A program made the translations under genes and the position numbers. Shown here one piece after another: positions 18,362-26,985 of a stretch of DNA of 64,000 nt. Within the stretch, counting starts at the first letter, position 1. Every line of letters starts with the position of its first letter. The DNA is from Pedobacter sp. BAL39 (lineage in GTDB: Bacteria; Bacteroidota; Bacteroidia; Sphingobacteriales; Sphingobacteriaceae), in the NCBI RefSeq assembly GCF_000170795.1, contig NZ_ABCM01000021.1, forward strand, positions 43,146 through 107,145. The letters run 5' to 3'. The notes under the pieces are model-generated. The model searched no databases and was not told the origin of the DNA. It saw only the letters and a list, made by a program, of their open reading frames with translations.

Positions 18362-19486
18362 ATGAAAAAATACTTCGTACTGCTTACCATGCTACTTTCA
18401 ATCGCTGCACATGCACAGCAAAAAAAACAGAACCAGTTTGTTCTAAAAGGTACCATCCTAAATGCGTCAAAGCAACAAATATATCTGGAAGAAGCAAAAA
18501 GCGTTTCTAATACCAAGTATAAAGACAGCACATTTACGGACGCCGACGGTCATTTTTCTTTTACCGGCAGTATCCCTGATCCCAGATTATTCAACCTGAT
18601 GATCAAGGGACGGAACCGTATGATGGATATTGCAAACTTTTTTATAGAGAACAATTCGATGATCTATTTAACCGGCAACACAGACAGCTTATACAAAGCC
18701 AAAATAAAGGGCTCCAAAGAACAGGCATTGGTGGATGAGTTTGCGCCCGCCTTCAACAAAAACGTAGCTAATTTTACTGCAAATTTATACAAACCTTACA
18801 ATGAAGCCAAGGCAAAGAACGACAGCGTGGCGATGTTAAGAGAGGGTAAAATTGCCGACCGGAAAGTCATAGATACAGTATCTGCAATGATCTCAAGTTT
18901 TGTGAATTTGCACCCTTCCAGCGCGTTTTCGCTCGAACTTGTGGAAATGCTCATGAAATACTCCCGGATATCGACCGCAGACAGCTTAATGCGGATGGTA
19001 GATCGGACACCCGCCGGCAAATATGCTCTTGGGTTAAAGCTTCGCCAGAGTTTGAACATACAGCGCAGCCTGGCTGTTGGGGCAATGGCACCTGATTTCC
19101 GGCAGCCAGATACCGCTGGTCGGAACGTAGCACTCTCCAGCCTGCGAGGAAAATATGTACTAATTGATTTCTGGGCAAGCTGGTGCGGACCATGCAGGGA
19201 AGAAAACCCGAATTTGCTGAATGCCTACCAGAGATATAAAGATAAGAATTTCACTGTACTAGCCATTTCTCTGGACAAGGACAGAAAATCCTGGATAAAA
19301 GCAATCAAGGAGGATAAATTGCCATGGGAACAATTGAGCGACCTGAAAGGCTTTGATAATGCTGCCGGCAAACTCTATGCTGTAGGTGCGATACCCACTA
19401 ACTACTTAATTGATCCTACGGGAAAGGTCATTACATCGAATTTACGCGGTGAAGAATTGGAAAAAAAACTTGCAGAAATTCTATAG
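18362..19486 (+). CDS. TlpA-like thiol-disulfide oxidoreductase with DUF4369 domain
   Basis: The 374-residue exported protein has a signal peptide ending AHAQ, a DUF4369-type beta domain (about 25-125: FVLKGTILNASKQQIYLEEA), a helical middle part, and a C-terminal thioredoxin/AhpC-TSA domain with the active site WASWCGPC (C275 and C278) and the cis-proline region AIPTNYLID. Family members reduce periplasmic disulfides. It starts 20 bases after susD, so it is last in the sigma/FecR-controlled unit. DUF4369-thioredoxin genes are frequent partners of FecI/FecR SusCD units, although their contribution to uptake is not established. Confidence 0.92.
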   Translation: MKKYFVLLTMLLSIAAHAQQKKQNQFVLKGTILNASKQQIYLEEAKSVSNTKYKDSTFTDADGHFSFTGSIPDPRLFNLMIKGRNRMMDIANFFIENNSMIYLTGNTDSLYKAKIKGSKEQALVDEFAPAFNKNVANFTANLYKPYNEAKAKNDSVAMLREGKIADRKVIDTVSAMISSFVNLHPSSAFSLELVEMLMKYSRISTADSLMRMVDRTPAGKYALGLKLRQSLNIQRSLAVGAMAPDFRQPDTAGRNVALSSLRGKYVLIDFWASWCGPCREENPNLLNAYQRYKDKNFTVLAISLDKDRKSWIKAIKEDKLPWEQLSDLKGFDNAAGKLYAVGAIPTNYLIDPTGKVITSNLRGEELEKKLAEIL

Positions 19487-19704
19487 TTAAACATCGCCAG
19501 GTTACGGGAGATTGTGCATAGTATAATGCAGCACTCTTTTAATAGTAAATTGGCGTTTAAACGCCGAATGATTACCGATTACTAAACTGAACCACTAAAT
19601 AGCACATGGCCGGACTGGGCTCAAACCCGTTTTAAAGAGCAATCTTCTTAGATCTTACATAAAATAGTTCGAGAAATGTCCAGTGTGGGCTACATTAAAA
19701 ATCA

Positions 19705-19740
19705 AGCCTTTAGCATCAAAACGCTAAAGGCTTTTTTATT
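19705..19740 (+). terminator. Rho-independent terminator of the susCD-tlpA unit
   Basis: AGCCTTTAGC (19705-19714) pairs with GCTAAAGGCT (19723-19732), followed by TTTTTATTT. It is about 220 bases after tlpA. The stretch between (19487-19704) holds no gene but includes a perfect 14-base palindrome, GGCGTTTAAACGCC at 19552-19565. Confidence 0.85.
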
Positions 19741-19792
19741 TAAAAATTGTTTTTTATCTGCGTATAACTTATGACCCAAGACCGGATCAATT

Positions 19793-20248
19793 TCAAGTAT
19801 TCTGTTCGATAAGTTCCGCCATCTTTGAATTAAAGGTCGTCAGATCCGCCCCCAGCTTGTGAAAGAAATCCAGATCGGCAGTCTCTACAGCTACGATTGC
19901 CTTTTGCAGCACTACTTCTCCCTCTGGAGTCAGCTTGATCGTTTTCGCCCTGGTATCTGTCGGGTGCTCATATCGGGTGATGAATTTCTTTTCTTCCAGT
20001 GTCCTCAACACTTTTGATACCATCATCCTGTCCGCGTTCCCCTGATTGGCGATATCAACCTGCGTAACCTTATCACTATCCCTGGACAACCATGCCAATG
20101 CACAGAGCAGCGCAAATTGGGTATGTGTCAGGTCCAAAGGATCTAAGACACGCTTTTGTTTCCGCTGCCATAACATGGTCAGCTGGCCCAGAAGGTACCC
20201 CGGACTATCTTCTGGCTTTTTAAAATGAAATTCAATTTTTTTAGGCAT
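19793..20248 (-). CDS. MarR-family transcriptional regulator
   Basis: The 151-residue winged-helix protein shows the MarR pattern: LTHTQFALLCALAWL (dimer/helix region), VTQVDIANQGNADRMMVSKV (recognition helix area) and the wing TRYEHPTDTRAKTIKLTPEGE. MarR proteins are usually repressors released by small phenolic or oxidative ligands. The start overlaps the end of the EVE-domain gene by 8 bases, so they are translationally coupled. The inverted repeat over the promoter of the first gene of this operon is a natural candidate for its autoregulatory site. Confidence 0.92.
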   Translation of the reverse strand: MPKKIEFHFKKPEDSPGYLLGQLTMLWQRKQKRVLDPLDLTHTQFALLCALAWLSRDSDKVTQVDIANQGNADRMMVSKVLRTLEEKKFITRYEHPTDTRAKTIKLTPEGEVVLQKAIVAVETADLDFFHKLGADLTTFNSKMAELIEQNT

Positions 20249-20678
20249 AGTCTTTTTGCAGCATTTGTGAAGAGATCAGTTCAAAATCATGCTGGTTGAT
20301 CTCGAAGAAACCAAAACGGAACGGATAGCCCCAGCTTTTCTTATTGCTGATAAAGTCAAGGTCGGGAATTAATGGCAAAATGGAAACATCCCTATTTGGA
20401 AAAAAATCAATGTTACGTCTTGATGGGCAAAAGTCTTCGGATACCTGAGCCTGATAGATCTCGTCATCAATAACCTTTCCGATAGCGGTAAATTTCTGAC
20501 ACACCTCCCGTTCTCCCATAGTCTGCTTTCCCGAATAATAGATAATAAAATCATCCTTGCGCATTCTTTTCAAAGGCGACGCCTTGCCATGGCAGGTCTG
20601 TGCAATGCCTTCAGCTATCCCCGTTTTCACATGGTCCTTCGAAGCTACGATGACCCAGTATTTTATGCCCCTGTTCAT
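20241..20678 (-). CDS. EVE domain-containing protein
   Basis: The 145-residue PUA-like protein has the opening KYWVIVASKDHVKTGIAEGI, the pocket region RMRKDDFIIYYSGKQTMG, and RRNIDFFPNRDVSILPLIPD, followed by the NKKSWGYPFRFGFFEI block typical of the EVE (DUF55) fold. EVE domains bind modified bases in DNA or RNA in characterised cases. Stand-alone forms such as this one mostly lack known targets. It lies 10 bases after the VOC gene and overlaps the MarR gene, so it is the middle gene of a three-gene operon. Confidence 0.85.
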   Translation of the reverse strand: MNRGIKYWVIVASKDHVKTGIAEGIAQTCHGKASPLKRMRKDDFIIYYSGKQTMGEREVCQKFTAIGKVIDDEIYQAQVSEDFCPSRRNIDFFPNRDVSILPLIPDLDFISNKKSWGYPFRFGFFEINQHDFELISSQMLQKDYA

Positions 20679-20688
20679 ATCAATAGGA

Positions 20689-21051
20689 TTAGTTTGACTT
20701 CAGAAAGGTGATGTTGTAACCGTCAGGGTCTTTAGCAATTAGGATTTTTCCGAAAGGGGTCACCTGAATCGGGCCCAGCAGTGTCACTTTCCTAGCTAAT
20801 AACTGTTCCTGCAAATCCTCTATTTCCTCATCAATAGCAAACCAAAGTGAGGCACCAATCCCTAATTCCTTTCCTTCCAAATTACCAATGGGTGTTCTAA
20901 TGGCAAAACTTGCCTCACCTTTATTGTATTTAAAAACACAGGCTTGCGGGTTGGGAATCCCTGCTTCTTCAAACCCCAATTTGGTCGTGTAAAACTCTTT
21001 TGAAGTCTCAAGATCCCTAACTTGAAGGGATGCAAATTCTAGTTTTCTCAT
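20689..21051 (-). CDS. VOC-family (glyoxalase/bleomycin resistance) protein
   Basis: The 120-residue protein has the paired beta-alpha-beta-beta-beta modules of vicinal oxygen chelate enzymes: SLQVRDLETSKEFYTTKLGF in the first half and the closing FGKILIAKDPDGYNITFLK. The first-half H/Q metal ligand is represented by Q10, while the C-terminal E/N ligand is not clearly conserved, so metal-dependent catalysis is uncertain and a binding or resistance role is possible. It is first in the VOC-EVE-MarR operon, directly after a promoter with a good -33 and -7 element. Confidence 0.87.
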   Translation of the reverse strand: MRKLEFASLQVRDLETSKEFYTTKLGFEEAGIPNPQACVFKYNKGEASFAIRTPIGNLEGKELGIGASLWFAIDEEIEDLQEQLLARKVTLLGPIQVTPFGKILIAKDPDGYNITFLKSN

Positions 21052-21064
21052 AGCACATACTTTT

Positions 21065-21103
21065 TGTTGTCACAAATATAGTATACACGACAACATTATC
21101 CAA
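21065..21103 (-). promoter_or_regulatory. Promoter of the VOC-EVE-MarR operon with overlapping inverted repeat
   Basis: On the minus strand a TTG (21101-21103) and TATATTTG (21073-21080) are separated by exactly 20 bases, a full-consensus Bacteroidota promoter. Seven-base arms TGTTGTC (21065-21071) and GACAACA (21089-21095) enclose the -7 box with a 17-base spacer. This is the geometry of a repressor site, and the MarR protein encoded by the operon is the obvious candidate. Binding is inference. Confidence 0.65.
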
Positions 21104-21189
21104 ATATATTATCAGTTTAATGATTTGAGGAATTAAGGAATTGGATTCAGGATAATTTCAATGATCATTGAAATACAATTACCCAATCT

Positions 21190-21741
21190 TTAAATGCCAT
21201 ATTCTCCGGTAAGTGCTTTTTTCTCTATGCTTTTAGCAAAAAGTGGCGTTTCTTCATGGTTGTGTGCGTCCGAAGCCACCTGACGATCATGTGCTGCCTG
21301 AGCAATCGTTATGTTGTGAAGTTTCATAAACTCGAAAAATTCAGGCGTTGCTGTGGCATGAATTTCATTGGTGTATTGGCAGGTATTATCGTCCAGCCTG
21401 GTGACCTTGAGCTCCCAGAGCACCTGAACTTTGCTCCGTCCATTCGCAGTGATGGAATCCGACACCGATAACATGCGGCAATAGTCAGCCCTATATTCTG
21501 TCGCCACGTAATGCTGTACGATCAGCGCATTGCCAATGGTCTCCACGTTAATCGACATCGGCTCCCCTTCCGGAGTTCTCGTAAAACCTGCTGCGATATG
21601 GGCGGTGGAACATTTTTGATATTCCGCATCTGGAAGATTGAACAACCAATCTGCAATATTTACTTTTTCTATTGGTGCGTTAATGATGGCTTTTACTGTG
21701 GAGTGTGAAAGCGCATTTTCGGGTGTTTGTGTAATTTCCAT
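21190..21741 (-). CDS. SRPBCC-family protein
   Basis: The 183-residue protein is likely of the helix-grip fold: STVKAIINAPIEKVNIADWL is a typical opening strand/helix of SRPBCC domains, and strands follow through VQVLWELKVTRLDDNTCQYT. No signal peptide is present. Substrate is unknown; relatives bind lipids or polyketide-like ligands. I start at ATG 21741 (MEITQTPENAL) because a GAAGAA sequence precedes it and because a longer frame to 21819 would place a palindrome and probable promoter inside coding sequence. It is divergent from the LysR gene and is its likely target. Confidence 0.72.
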   Translation of the reverse strand: MEITQTPENALSHSTVKAIINAPIEKVNIADWLFNLPDAEYQKCSTAHIAAGFTRTPEGEPMSINVETIGNALIVQHYVATEYRADYCRMLSVSDSITANGRSKVQVLWELKVTRLDDNTCQYTNEIHATATPEFFEFMKLHNITIAQAAHDRQVASDAHNHEETPLFAKSIEKKALTGEYGI

Positions 21742-21785
21742 AAAATTGTTCTTCGTTAATGAATCAAAGGTGAGACTAAATATAT

Positions 21786-21811
21786 TATCGTCTAAACGTT
21801 TATTTTCGATA
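21786..21811. promoter_or_regulatory. Dyad between the SRPBCC and LysR genes, candidate LysR site
   Basis: A perfect palindrome TAAACGTTTA (21793-21802) is flanked by TATCG and CGATA (21786-21790 and 21807-21811). It lies in the 109-base divergent intergenic space, where LysR regulators normally bind a T-N11-A dyad. Assignment is positional inference. Confidence 0.5.
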
Positions 21812-21850
21812 TAGTTCATCGTTAATTCCGATTAACTTATAAATTTGAAA

Positions 21851-22738
21851 ATGGAACTTCGCCAACTTAAATATTTTGCAAAGGCAGCCGAACTACAAAA
21901 CTTTACTGAGGCTTCCAATTTATTATTTATCACCCAAAGCACATTGTCGCAGCAAATCAAACAGCTGGAAGAAGAATTGGGCATCCCTTTGTTTGACCGC
22001 ATCGCAAAAAGGGTAAGATTGACAGAAGCGGGCAAGACTTTTCTACCCTATGCTCAAAAAACGATAAAGGATTCCGAAGACGGCAAGAACATGCTAAAGG
22101 ACATGATGAAGCTAAATACCGGCGCGTTAACGATCGGGGTAACCTATGGGCTGACAAATTTATTGACCAAGGCCGTATTGGAGTTTGCAGCGCAATACCC
22201 CAACATACAGTTGCAAATTAGCTTCGGCACCACACAGGAGTTAATTGCCAAACTGGAGCAAGGTCAGCTTGACCTCATGTTATCTTTTTCTCAGCAAGAG
22301 AAAAACGGTGGTTATCACACAACACCTTTATTTTCTTCATGTCTGGCACTTATTGTACATACCAGTCACCCAATGGCCGACCGAAAGCAAATCAGCATTA
22401 AGAATCTCAACAGCCTTCCTTTACTGTTACCTTCCAGTGGTTACAGCATCAGAAATTACCTGGATACCTTATTACAGCGGAACAACTTGTCGCTTGATCT
22501 TAAGATGGAGGTGAACGACATCAATACACTTCTACACCTCGTCAACAGCGGCAGATGGGGAACCATACTGATGGGCTCCTCCATATTCAGCCATCCGGAC
22601 CTAAAAGCTGTTAAAATCACGGGCGAAGGAATGACACGCATGGCGAACATCACCTGGCCTTCAGGCGCCTATCAGAAAAAATCTGCGGCGACACTATCAG
22701 CATTACTGGCAAATTATGCTGAAGACTATGTTATATGA
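21851..22738 (+). CDS. LysR-family transcriptional regulator
   Basis: The 295-residue protein has an N-terminal winged HTH (MELRQLKYFAKAAELQNFTE, then SNLLFITQSTLSQQIKQLEE) and a periplasmic-binding-protein-like effector domain from about 90 (LTIGVTYGLTNLLTKAVLEF). The ATG at 21851 is used rather than an in-frame TTG at 21845. CynR/CbbR-like effector binding cannot be specified further. It is divergent from the SRPBCC gene with a dyad between them, the standard LysR regulator/target arrangement. It ends 20 bases before the convergent AraC gene. Confidence 0.92.
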   Translation: MELRQLKYFAKAAELQNFTEASNLLFITQSTLSQQIKQLEEELGIPLFDRIAKRVRLTEAGKTFLPYAQKTIKDSEDGKNMLKDMMKLNTGALTIGVTYGLTNLLTKAVLEFAAQYPNIQLQISFGTTQELIAKLEQGQLDLMLSFSQQEKNGGYHTTPLFSSCLALIVHTSHPMADRKQISIKNLNSLPLLLPSSGYSIRNYLDTLLQRNNLSLDLKMEVNDINTLLHLVNSGRWGTILMGSSIFSHPDLKAVKITGEGMTRMANITWPSGAYQKKSAATLSALLANYAEDYVI

Positions 22739-22758
22739 CAAACCCCTCGGCAGTACCC

Positions 22759-23670
22759 TCAATCAGCCCCCCTAAACGCTCCTGGCGATTTACCTACTTT
22801 CGACTTGAAGAGTTTGTTAAAATGAGAGGGATGTTCAAAGCCCAGCTCATAAGCAATCTCACTTACCGGCCGGTCCGAGTCCCACAACATTACTTTCGCT
22901 TTATCGACAAGCTGAAAATGGATGTGCTCCTGTGTTGTTTTTCCTGTATGCCTTTTTAATAAATCGGAAAGATAGTTGGCAGACAGGCATAGCTCCGTGG
23001 CAAAATATCTGACATCAGGAATGCCCCTTTGCAAAGGCTTCTCATTTTGAAAATAAGATTTAAGCAACAATTCAAAACGCTGTACAATGTCTCTGCTACT
23101 TTTTTCCCGGGTTAAAAACTGCCTGCCATAAAACCGCTGACAATATCCCAGTAGTAACTCAATATTAAATTGAATCAGATCATGGCTATGTGCATCCAGG
23201 TTGTTCGTATACTCCCGTTCGATATTCGCCAGACAACCATTCAGTATGGACTTCTCCTGATCTGAGACGTGCAAGGCCTCATTCACATCATAATGAAAGA
23301 AAGAATAACCATCTATCCTGCCAGACAGCGAAGACCCATTCAACATCTCAGGATGAAAAAATAGTCCCCACCCGGTTTCCACTTGGCTTTCAGCCTCAGG
23401 TGTGATCAACTGACCTGGAGCAAGAAACATCAAAGAGCCTTCATTAAAATCATAATAACGCTTTCCATATTTTAAAGGCCCATGATGTTTTTTGCAGAAG
23501 ATAGCGTACAGGTCCATCCTGTACGCATACTCAAAAATATCTGCCCGCATCGTTGAACGGTCAATTTCTCCGAAATCGATGACCGAAATCAGCGGATGTC
23601 TGGGTTTCGCACAGCCATAAAACTCATGCAAACGACTGATTGACTTTACTTCCACAATTTTCTGCTGCAT
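22759..23670 (-). CDS. AraC-family transcriptional regulator
   Basis: The 303-residue protein has a cupin-like N-terminal sensing domain (SLMFLAPGQLITPEAESQVE around residues 85-105) and a C-terminal pair of HTH motifs (ELCLSANYLSDLLKRHTGKT, and PVSEIAYELGFEHPSHFNKL with a final GKSPGAFR). I start at ATG 23670 (MQQKIVEV); the frame extends to a TTG at 23685 that is close to the end of the SDR gene. It follows the SDR gene by 23 bases and is probably cotranscribed with it, controlling that SDR. Confidence 0.9.
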   Translation of the reverse strand: MQQKIVEVKSISRLHEFYGCAKPRHPLISVIDFGEIDRSTMRADIFEYAYRMDLYAIFCKKHHGPLKYGKRYYDFNEGSLMFLAPGQLITPEAESQVETGWGLFFHPEMLNGSSLSGRIDGYSFFHYDVNEALHVSDQEKSILNGCLANIEREYTNNLDAHSHDLIQFNIELLLGYCQRFYGRQFLTREKSSRDIVQRFELLLKSYFQNEKPLQRGIPDVRYFATELCLSANYLSDLLKRHTGKTTQEHIHFQLVDKAKVMLWDSDRPVSEIAYELGFEHPSHFNKLFKSKVGKSPGAFRGAD

Positions 23671-23693
23671 AGCTAAAGATAACAATATGCTGA

Positions 23694-24509
23694 TTAACCG
23701 ATGAAGTATTGACGGATCCGTGCGAGAAACTCCTGATCACTCATCTGGCCTCTCTGATCAATAAAAAAATGTGCATCTGCTCCAACAATATAGCGCAATT
23801 GCGATGTCCCATCCACTACAGCCTCATAAATGGTATGCGCAACGTCAGTAACACTTGATTGCTCCAAATGATCAGTCAGCTGATGATAGCGTGGAAAGGA
23901 AGACGCCATGATCGGATCATAAACAGGAATCTGATTTTCGATCATCACCACTCCGTTCCTGAAGTTTGTGGCAATGCTTCCGGGCTCAATAATTTTCACT
24001 TTGATATTGAGTTCGGAAAGTTCGTGGGAAAGTGCTTCCGAGAAACCCTCCACAGCAAACTTGGAGCTGTTGTAGAGTGTCCCAAACGGCAGACCTACTG
24101 CACCTGCAATCGATGAAAGGTTGACAATTACTCCAGCTCCCCCTGCTCTTAAATACGGCAGCACCTGTCTAGTCACTTCCATCAACCCGAAGACATTTAC
24201 TTCATAAAGGTTTTTGATCTGTTCCGCTTTTGCTGATTCGAAAACACCCATCAATCCATATCCTGCGCTGTTGATTAACGCATCGATTTGCCCGAAGTGC
24301 TCCACTCCTACTCTGATGGCCTTCTCAATGGATCCCGGATCCTGAACATCCAGGCCAACTACCAGTACATTTTCCAGATTATTCAATTCTGTCTCTTTTT
24401 CAGGAGATCGCATGGTCGCAATCACATTCCAGCCATTTCTTTGAAATAGTTTGGCCGACTCCTTTCCAAATCCGGAAGACGCTCCTGTAATCAATATTGT
24501 ACTTTTCAT
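23694..24509 (-). CDS. Short-chain dehydrogenase/reductase
   Basis: The 271-residue classical SDR has the cofactor loop TGASSGFG at residues 8-15, NSAGYG, and the catalytic YNSSK preceded by LSSIAG. The pattern 'SGFGKESAKLFQRNGWNVIA' and the long C-terminal part match the retinol dehydrogenase-like SDRs often found beside AraC regulators in soil bacteria. Substrate is unknown. It is the first gene of an SDR-AraC unit; a GATCTTTG about 30 bases upstream is one base from a -7 element. Confidence 0.9.
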   Translation of the reverse strand: MKSTILITGASSGFGKESAKLFQRNGWNVIATMRSPEKETELNNLENVLVVGLDVQDPGSIEKAIRVGVEHFGQIDALINSAGYGLMGVFESAKAEQIKNLYEVNVFGLMEVTRQVLPYLRAGGAGVIVNLSSIAGAVGLPFGTLYNSSKFAVEGFSEALSHELSELNIKVKIIEPGSIATNFRNGVVMIENQIPVYDPIMASSFPRYHQLTDHLEQSSVTDVAHTIYEAVVDGTSQLRYIVGADAHFFIDQRGQMSDQEFLARIRQYFIG

Positions 24510-24731
24510 GTTTCTTTGTTTTAATTTCTATCACAAAGATCAACTGACATGAAACAGGAGGTTTATACATTTCAACGGATTACTTATACATTTCATGGCA
24601 CTATTTCTCCAATGTATCGACAAGACATCCTCAAGCCGCTCAGCACACCATCAACCCGTTTGAAAAGTTAAAATAAGTTAAAGGCAGATGCAACAAGCTA
24701 CATTTCCTAAAAATCCTTTTAACTTTCTGAC

Positions 24732-26963
24732 ATGAAGTTCATTAACCTCCTCCTGCTCCTGTCCACCTTCCTTTTTTCCATTCCTGCAATTGCACAGATC
24801 CAGATCAACGGCAGCTTCGAGGAGCTGGATAAAACGGGAAACCCTGTAGGATGGGACCTCAGTTATTATAAGGAAAACACTTATACCATACAGCTCGACA
24901 GCCTCATCAAGGCCAAAGGGAAATATTCAGTCAGCATTTCCGCTGGCGACAAACCCATTGTTGGGAATGCCATTGTACAATCCAGCACACAAAAACTCAA
25001 TGGGAAACTTTTGTCGCTGGTGGGCAGCATCAGGACAGAGAATGTAAGCGATGGCTGGGCCGGGCTATGGATGCGCGTTGATGGCGAAAAGGACGAACTG
25101 GCCAGCGACCTGATGGAGAGCCAGGGTTTGAAAGGCAGTCAGGATTGGAAAGAATACGCCATTCAGATTCCTTACGACCAGGCTAACGCAAAGAGCATCC
25201 ATTTCGGGGCACTCCTTTTTGGGAAAGGCAAAATATGGGTAGACGGACTCAGGCTTTATCTGGATGGAACCTTAATAGAGAAAATCACGCCGGCTCCCCC
25301 CGAACTGGTCCGCGATACGCTGTATGATGAATCCTCCAGAATAAATACCATTCCGCTCTCCCCGGAAATCATCAGGCGTCTCAGCGCAACCGGCAAGATC
25401 TGGGCATTTCTCAAATACCACCACCCAATGATCACTGCAGGAAAGTACAACTGGGACCGGCAACTCTTTGAACATCTGCCAGAGATCATCAGTACGCAAA
25501 ACGACAGCACATTCTCCAATATCATCGAAAAATGGGTAGATCAACTGGGACAGATTAATCCATTATCATTCCGCAAACCTTCCGGAAAAAAGAAAGAAAA
25601 TATTGTCCTGCAACCTGATTATGCGGGCATGTTCTCAGATGACCTGCTGAGTCAATCCTTAAGAAATAAATTGCAGTACATACTCACCAACAATGACATC
25701 AAGACAAGTCATTACATCAGTCTTACCCCAGGCGTTGGAAACCCATTATTCGAGAATGAGAAGTTCTATTCCGCAAGTTTTTATCCGGATGCAGGAATCC
25801 GTTTGCTTGCCCTCTACCGCTACTGGGCAATGGTGCAGTACTTCAACCCCAACCGGGCAGTTACGGAAACAGATTGGAATGGGATCCTGCCACTCTACAT
25901 TCCTGAAATACTCAAAGCAAAAGACAAAAATGAATACCATCAGGTGCTGGCCAGACTCATCTGCAGCATCAGGGATGGCCACGGCTTCCTGAGCAGCAGC
26001 GTCTATCAATCCAGCTCCGGTAAGTACAGGCTGCCTTTCGATGCGAAATATATTGAAGACAAGCTTGTGGTTACCGAATACTTAACCGACAATCAGAAGA
26101 TAAAAAAAGAGATCGCCCCGGGCGATGTGATTGACAAGATCAATGGGAAACCAGTAGCGGAGCTAATCAAAACATTTAGCCCCTACAGTCCTGGGTCCAA
26201 CATCAGCGCCATCATGCGCGACATGCCAGGCAACTACCTACTCAGATCTGATCGTCAGGAGTTTTCTATAGAGATTACAAGAGAAGGCACTAAACAAGAA
26301 AAAACAATTATCGGTGTAGAGAGCGACAAAATCAACTTCAGCGCTTTTTATGGAAAGGACAGTGATCAGCCTTTTCGCCTGCTGGATGAAAACATTGGAT
26401 ATGTACAGGGAAACAAGCTAAAGAAAGAAAACATGGATAGCCTGAAAAGGCTTTTTGCGCATACGAAAGGCATGATTGTCGATATGCGTGGGTATCCCAT
26501 TGACGACCTCAATGCCACCATCAGCGAATACATACTGGATAAGCCCGAACCATTTGTCAGATTTACCATTGGCTCCATAGCAAATCCCGGCCAGTTTACG
26601 CTATCGCCCTCCATAACGGTTGGCAAAAAGAACAAAAATGCCTACAAAGGCAAGGTAATCATCCTGGTCAATGAGGTCACACAGAGCAACGCCGAATTTG
26701 TAACCATGGCATTCCAGACCTCCGGACGGACGAAAGTAATAGGAAGCGCCTCAGCCGGGGCAGACGGTAACATCTCCAGGATCGTCCTACCAGGTGGTTT
26801 TTCTACCTATTTCTCGGGAATCGGTGTGTATTATCCTGATGGAACCAATGCCCAGCAGAAGGGAGTAAAAATAGATGAAACTGTCCGCCCGACCATCAAG
26901 GGGATCTCCGAAGGTGTCGATGAGCTGCTGGAAAGGGCAAAGGAAGTCATCGTTAAAAAATAG
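24732..26963 (+). CDS. S41-family peptidase (C-terminal processing protease type), secreted
   Basis: The 743-residue protein begins with a signal peptide ending in AIAQ. An N-terminal beta-sandwich (about 22-185: NGSFEELDKTGNPVGWDLSY, FGKGKIWVDGLRLYLDG) resembles a carbohydrate-binding module. A helical segment and a degenerate PDZ (DVIDKINGKPVAEL, about 470-485) follow, then the S41 core with GMIVDMRGYP (about 580) and the nucleophile region TQSNAE (S652), SASAGADG and a closing segment. In family members a Ser-Lys pair cleaves unstructured C-termini. The gene stands alone between the leftward SDR and a convergent small gene. Confidence 0.88.
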   Translation: MKFINLLLLLSTFLFSIPAIAQIQINGSFEELDKTGNPVGWDLSYYKENTYTIQLDSLIKAKGKYSVSISAGDKPIVGNAIVQSSTQKLNGKLLSLVGSIRTENVSDGWAGLWMRVDGEKDELASDLMESQGLKGSQDWKEYAIQIPYDQANAKSIHFGALLFGKGKIWVDGLRLYLDGTLIEKITPAPPELVRDTLYDESSRINTIPLSPEIIRRLSATGKIWAFLKYHHPMITAGKYNWDRQLFEHLPEIISTQNDSTFSNIIEKWVDQLGQINPLSFRKPSGKKKENIVLQPDYAGMFSDDLLSQSLRNKLQYILTNNDIKTSHYISLTPGVGNPLFENEKFYSASFYPDAGIRLLALYRYWAMVQYFNPNRAVTETDWNGILPLYIPEILKAKDKNEYHQVLARLICSIRDGHGFLSSSVYQSSSGKYRLPFDAKYIEDKLVVTEYLTDNQKIKKEIAPGDVIDKINGKPVAELIKTFSPYSPGSNISAIMRDMPGNYLLRSDRQEFSIEITREGTKQEKTIIGVESDKINFSAFYGKDSDQPFRLLDENIGYVQGNKLKKENMDSLKRLFAHTKGMIVDMRGYPIDDLNATISEYILDKPEPFVRFTIGSIANPGQFTLSPSITVGKKNKNAYKGKVIILVNEVTQSNAEFVTMAFQTSGRTKVIGSASAGADGNISRIVLPGGFSTYFSGIGVYYPDGTNAQQKGVKIDETVRPTIKGISEGVDELLERAKEVIVKK

Positions 26964-26985
26964 TGTCACTTTATCAAAATCAGCA

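Noticed and set aside
19552..19565. Perfect palindrome GGCGTTTAAACGCC after tlpA
   Set aside because: Striking but isolated; no promoter, gene start or second copy that would make it an operator.
19600..19650. tRNA-like fragment (GGGCTCAAACCC) downstream of tlpA
   Set aside because: No acceptor, D or anticodon arms can be drawn around it.
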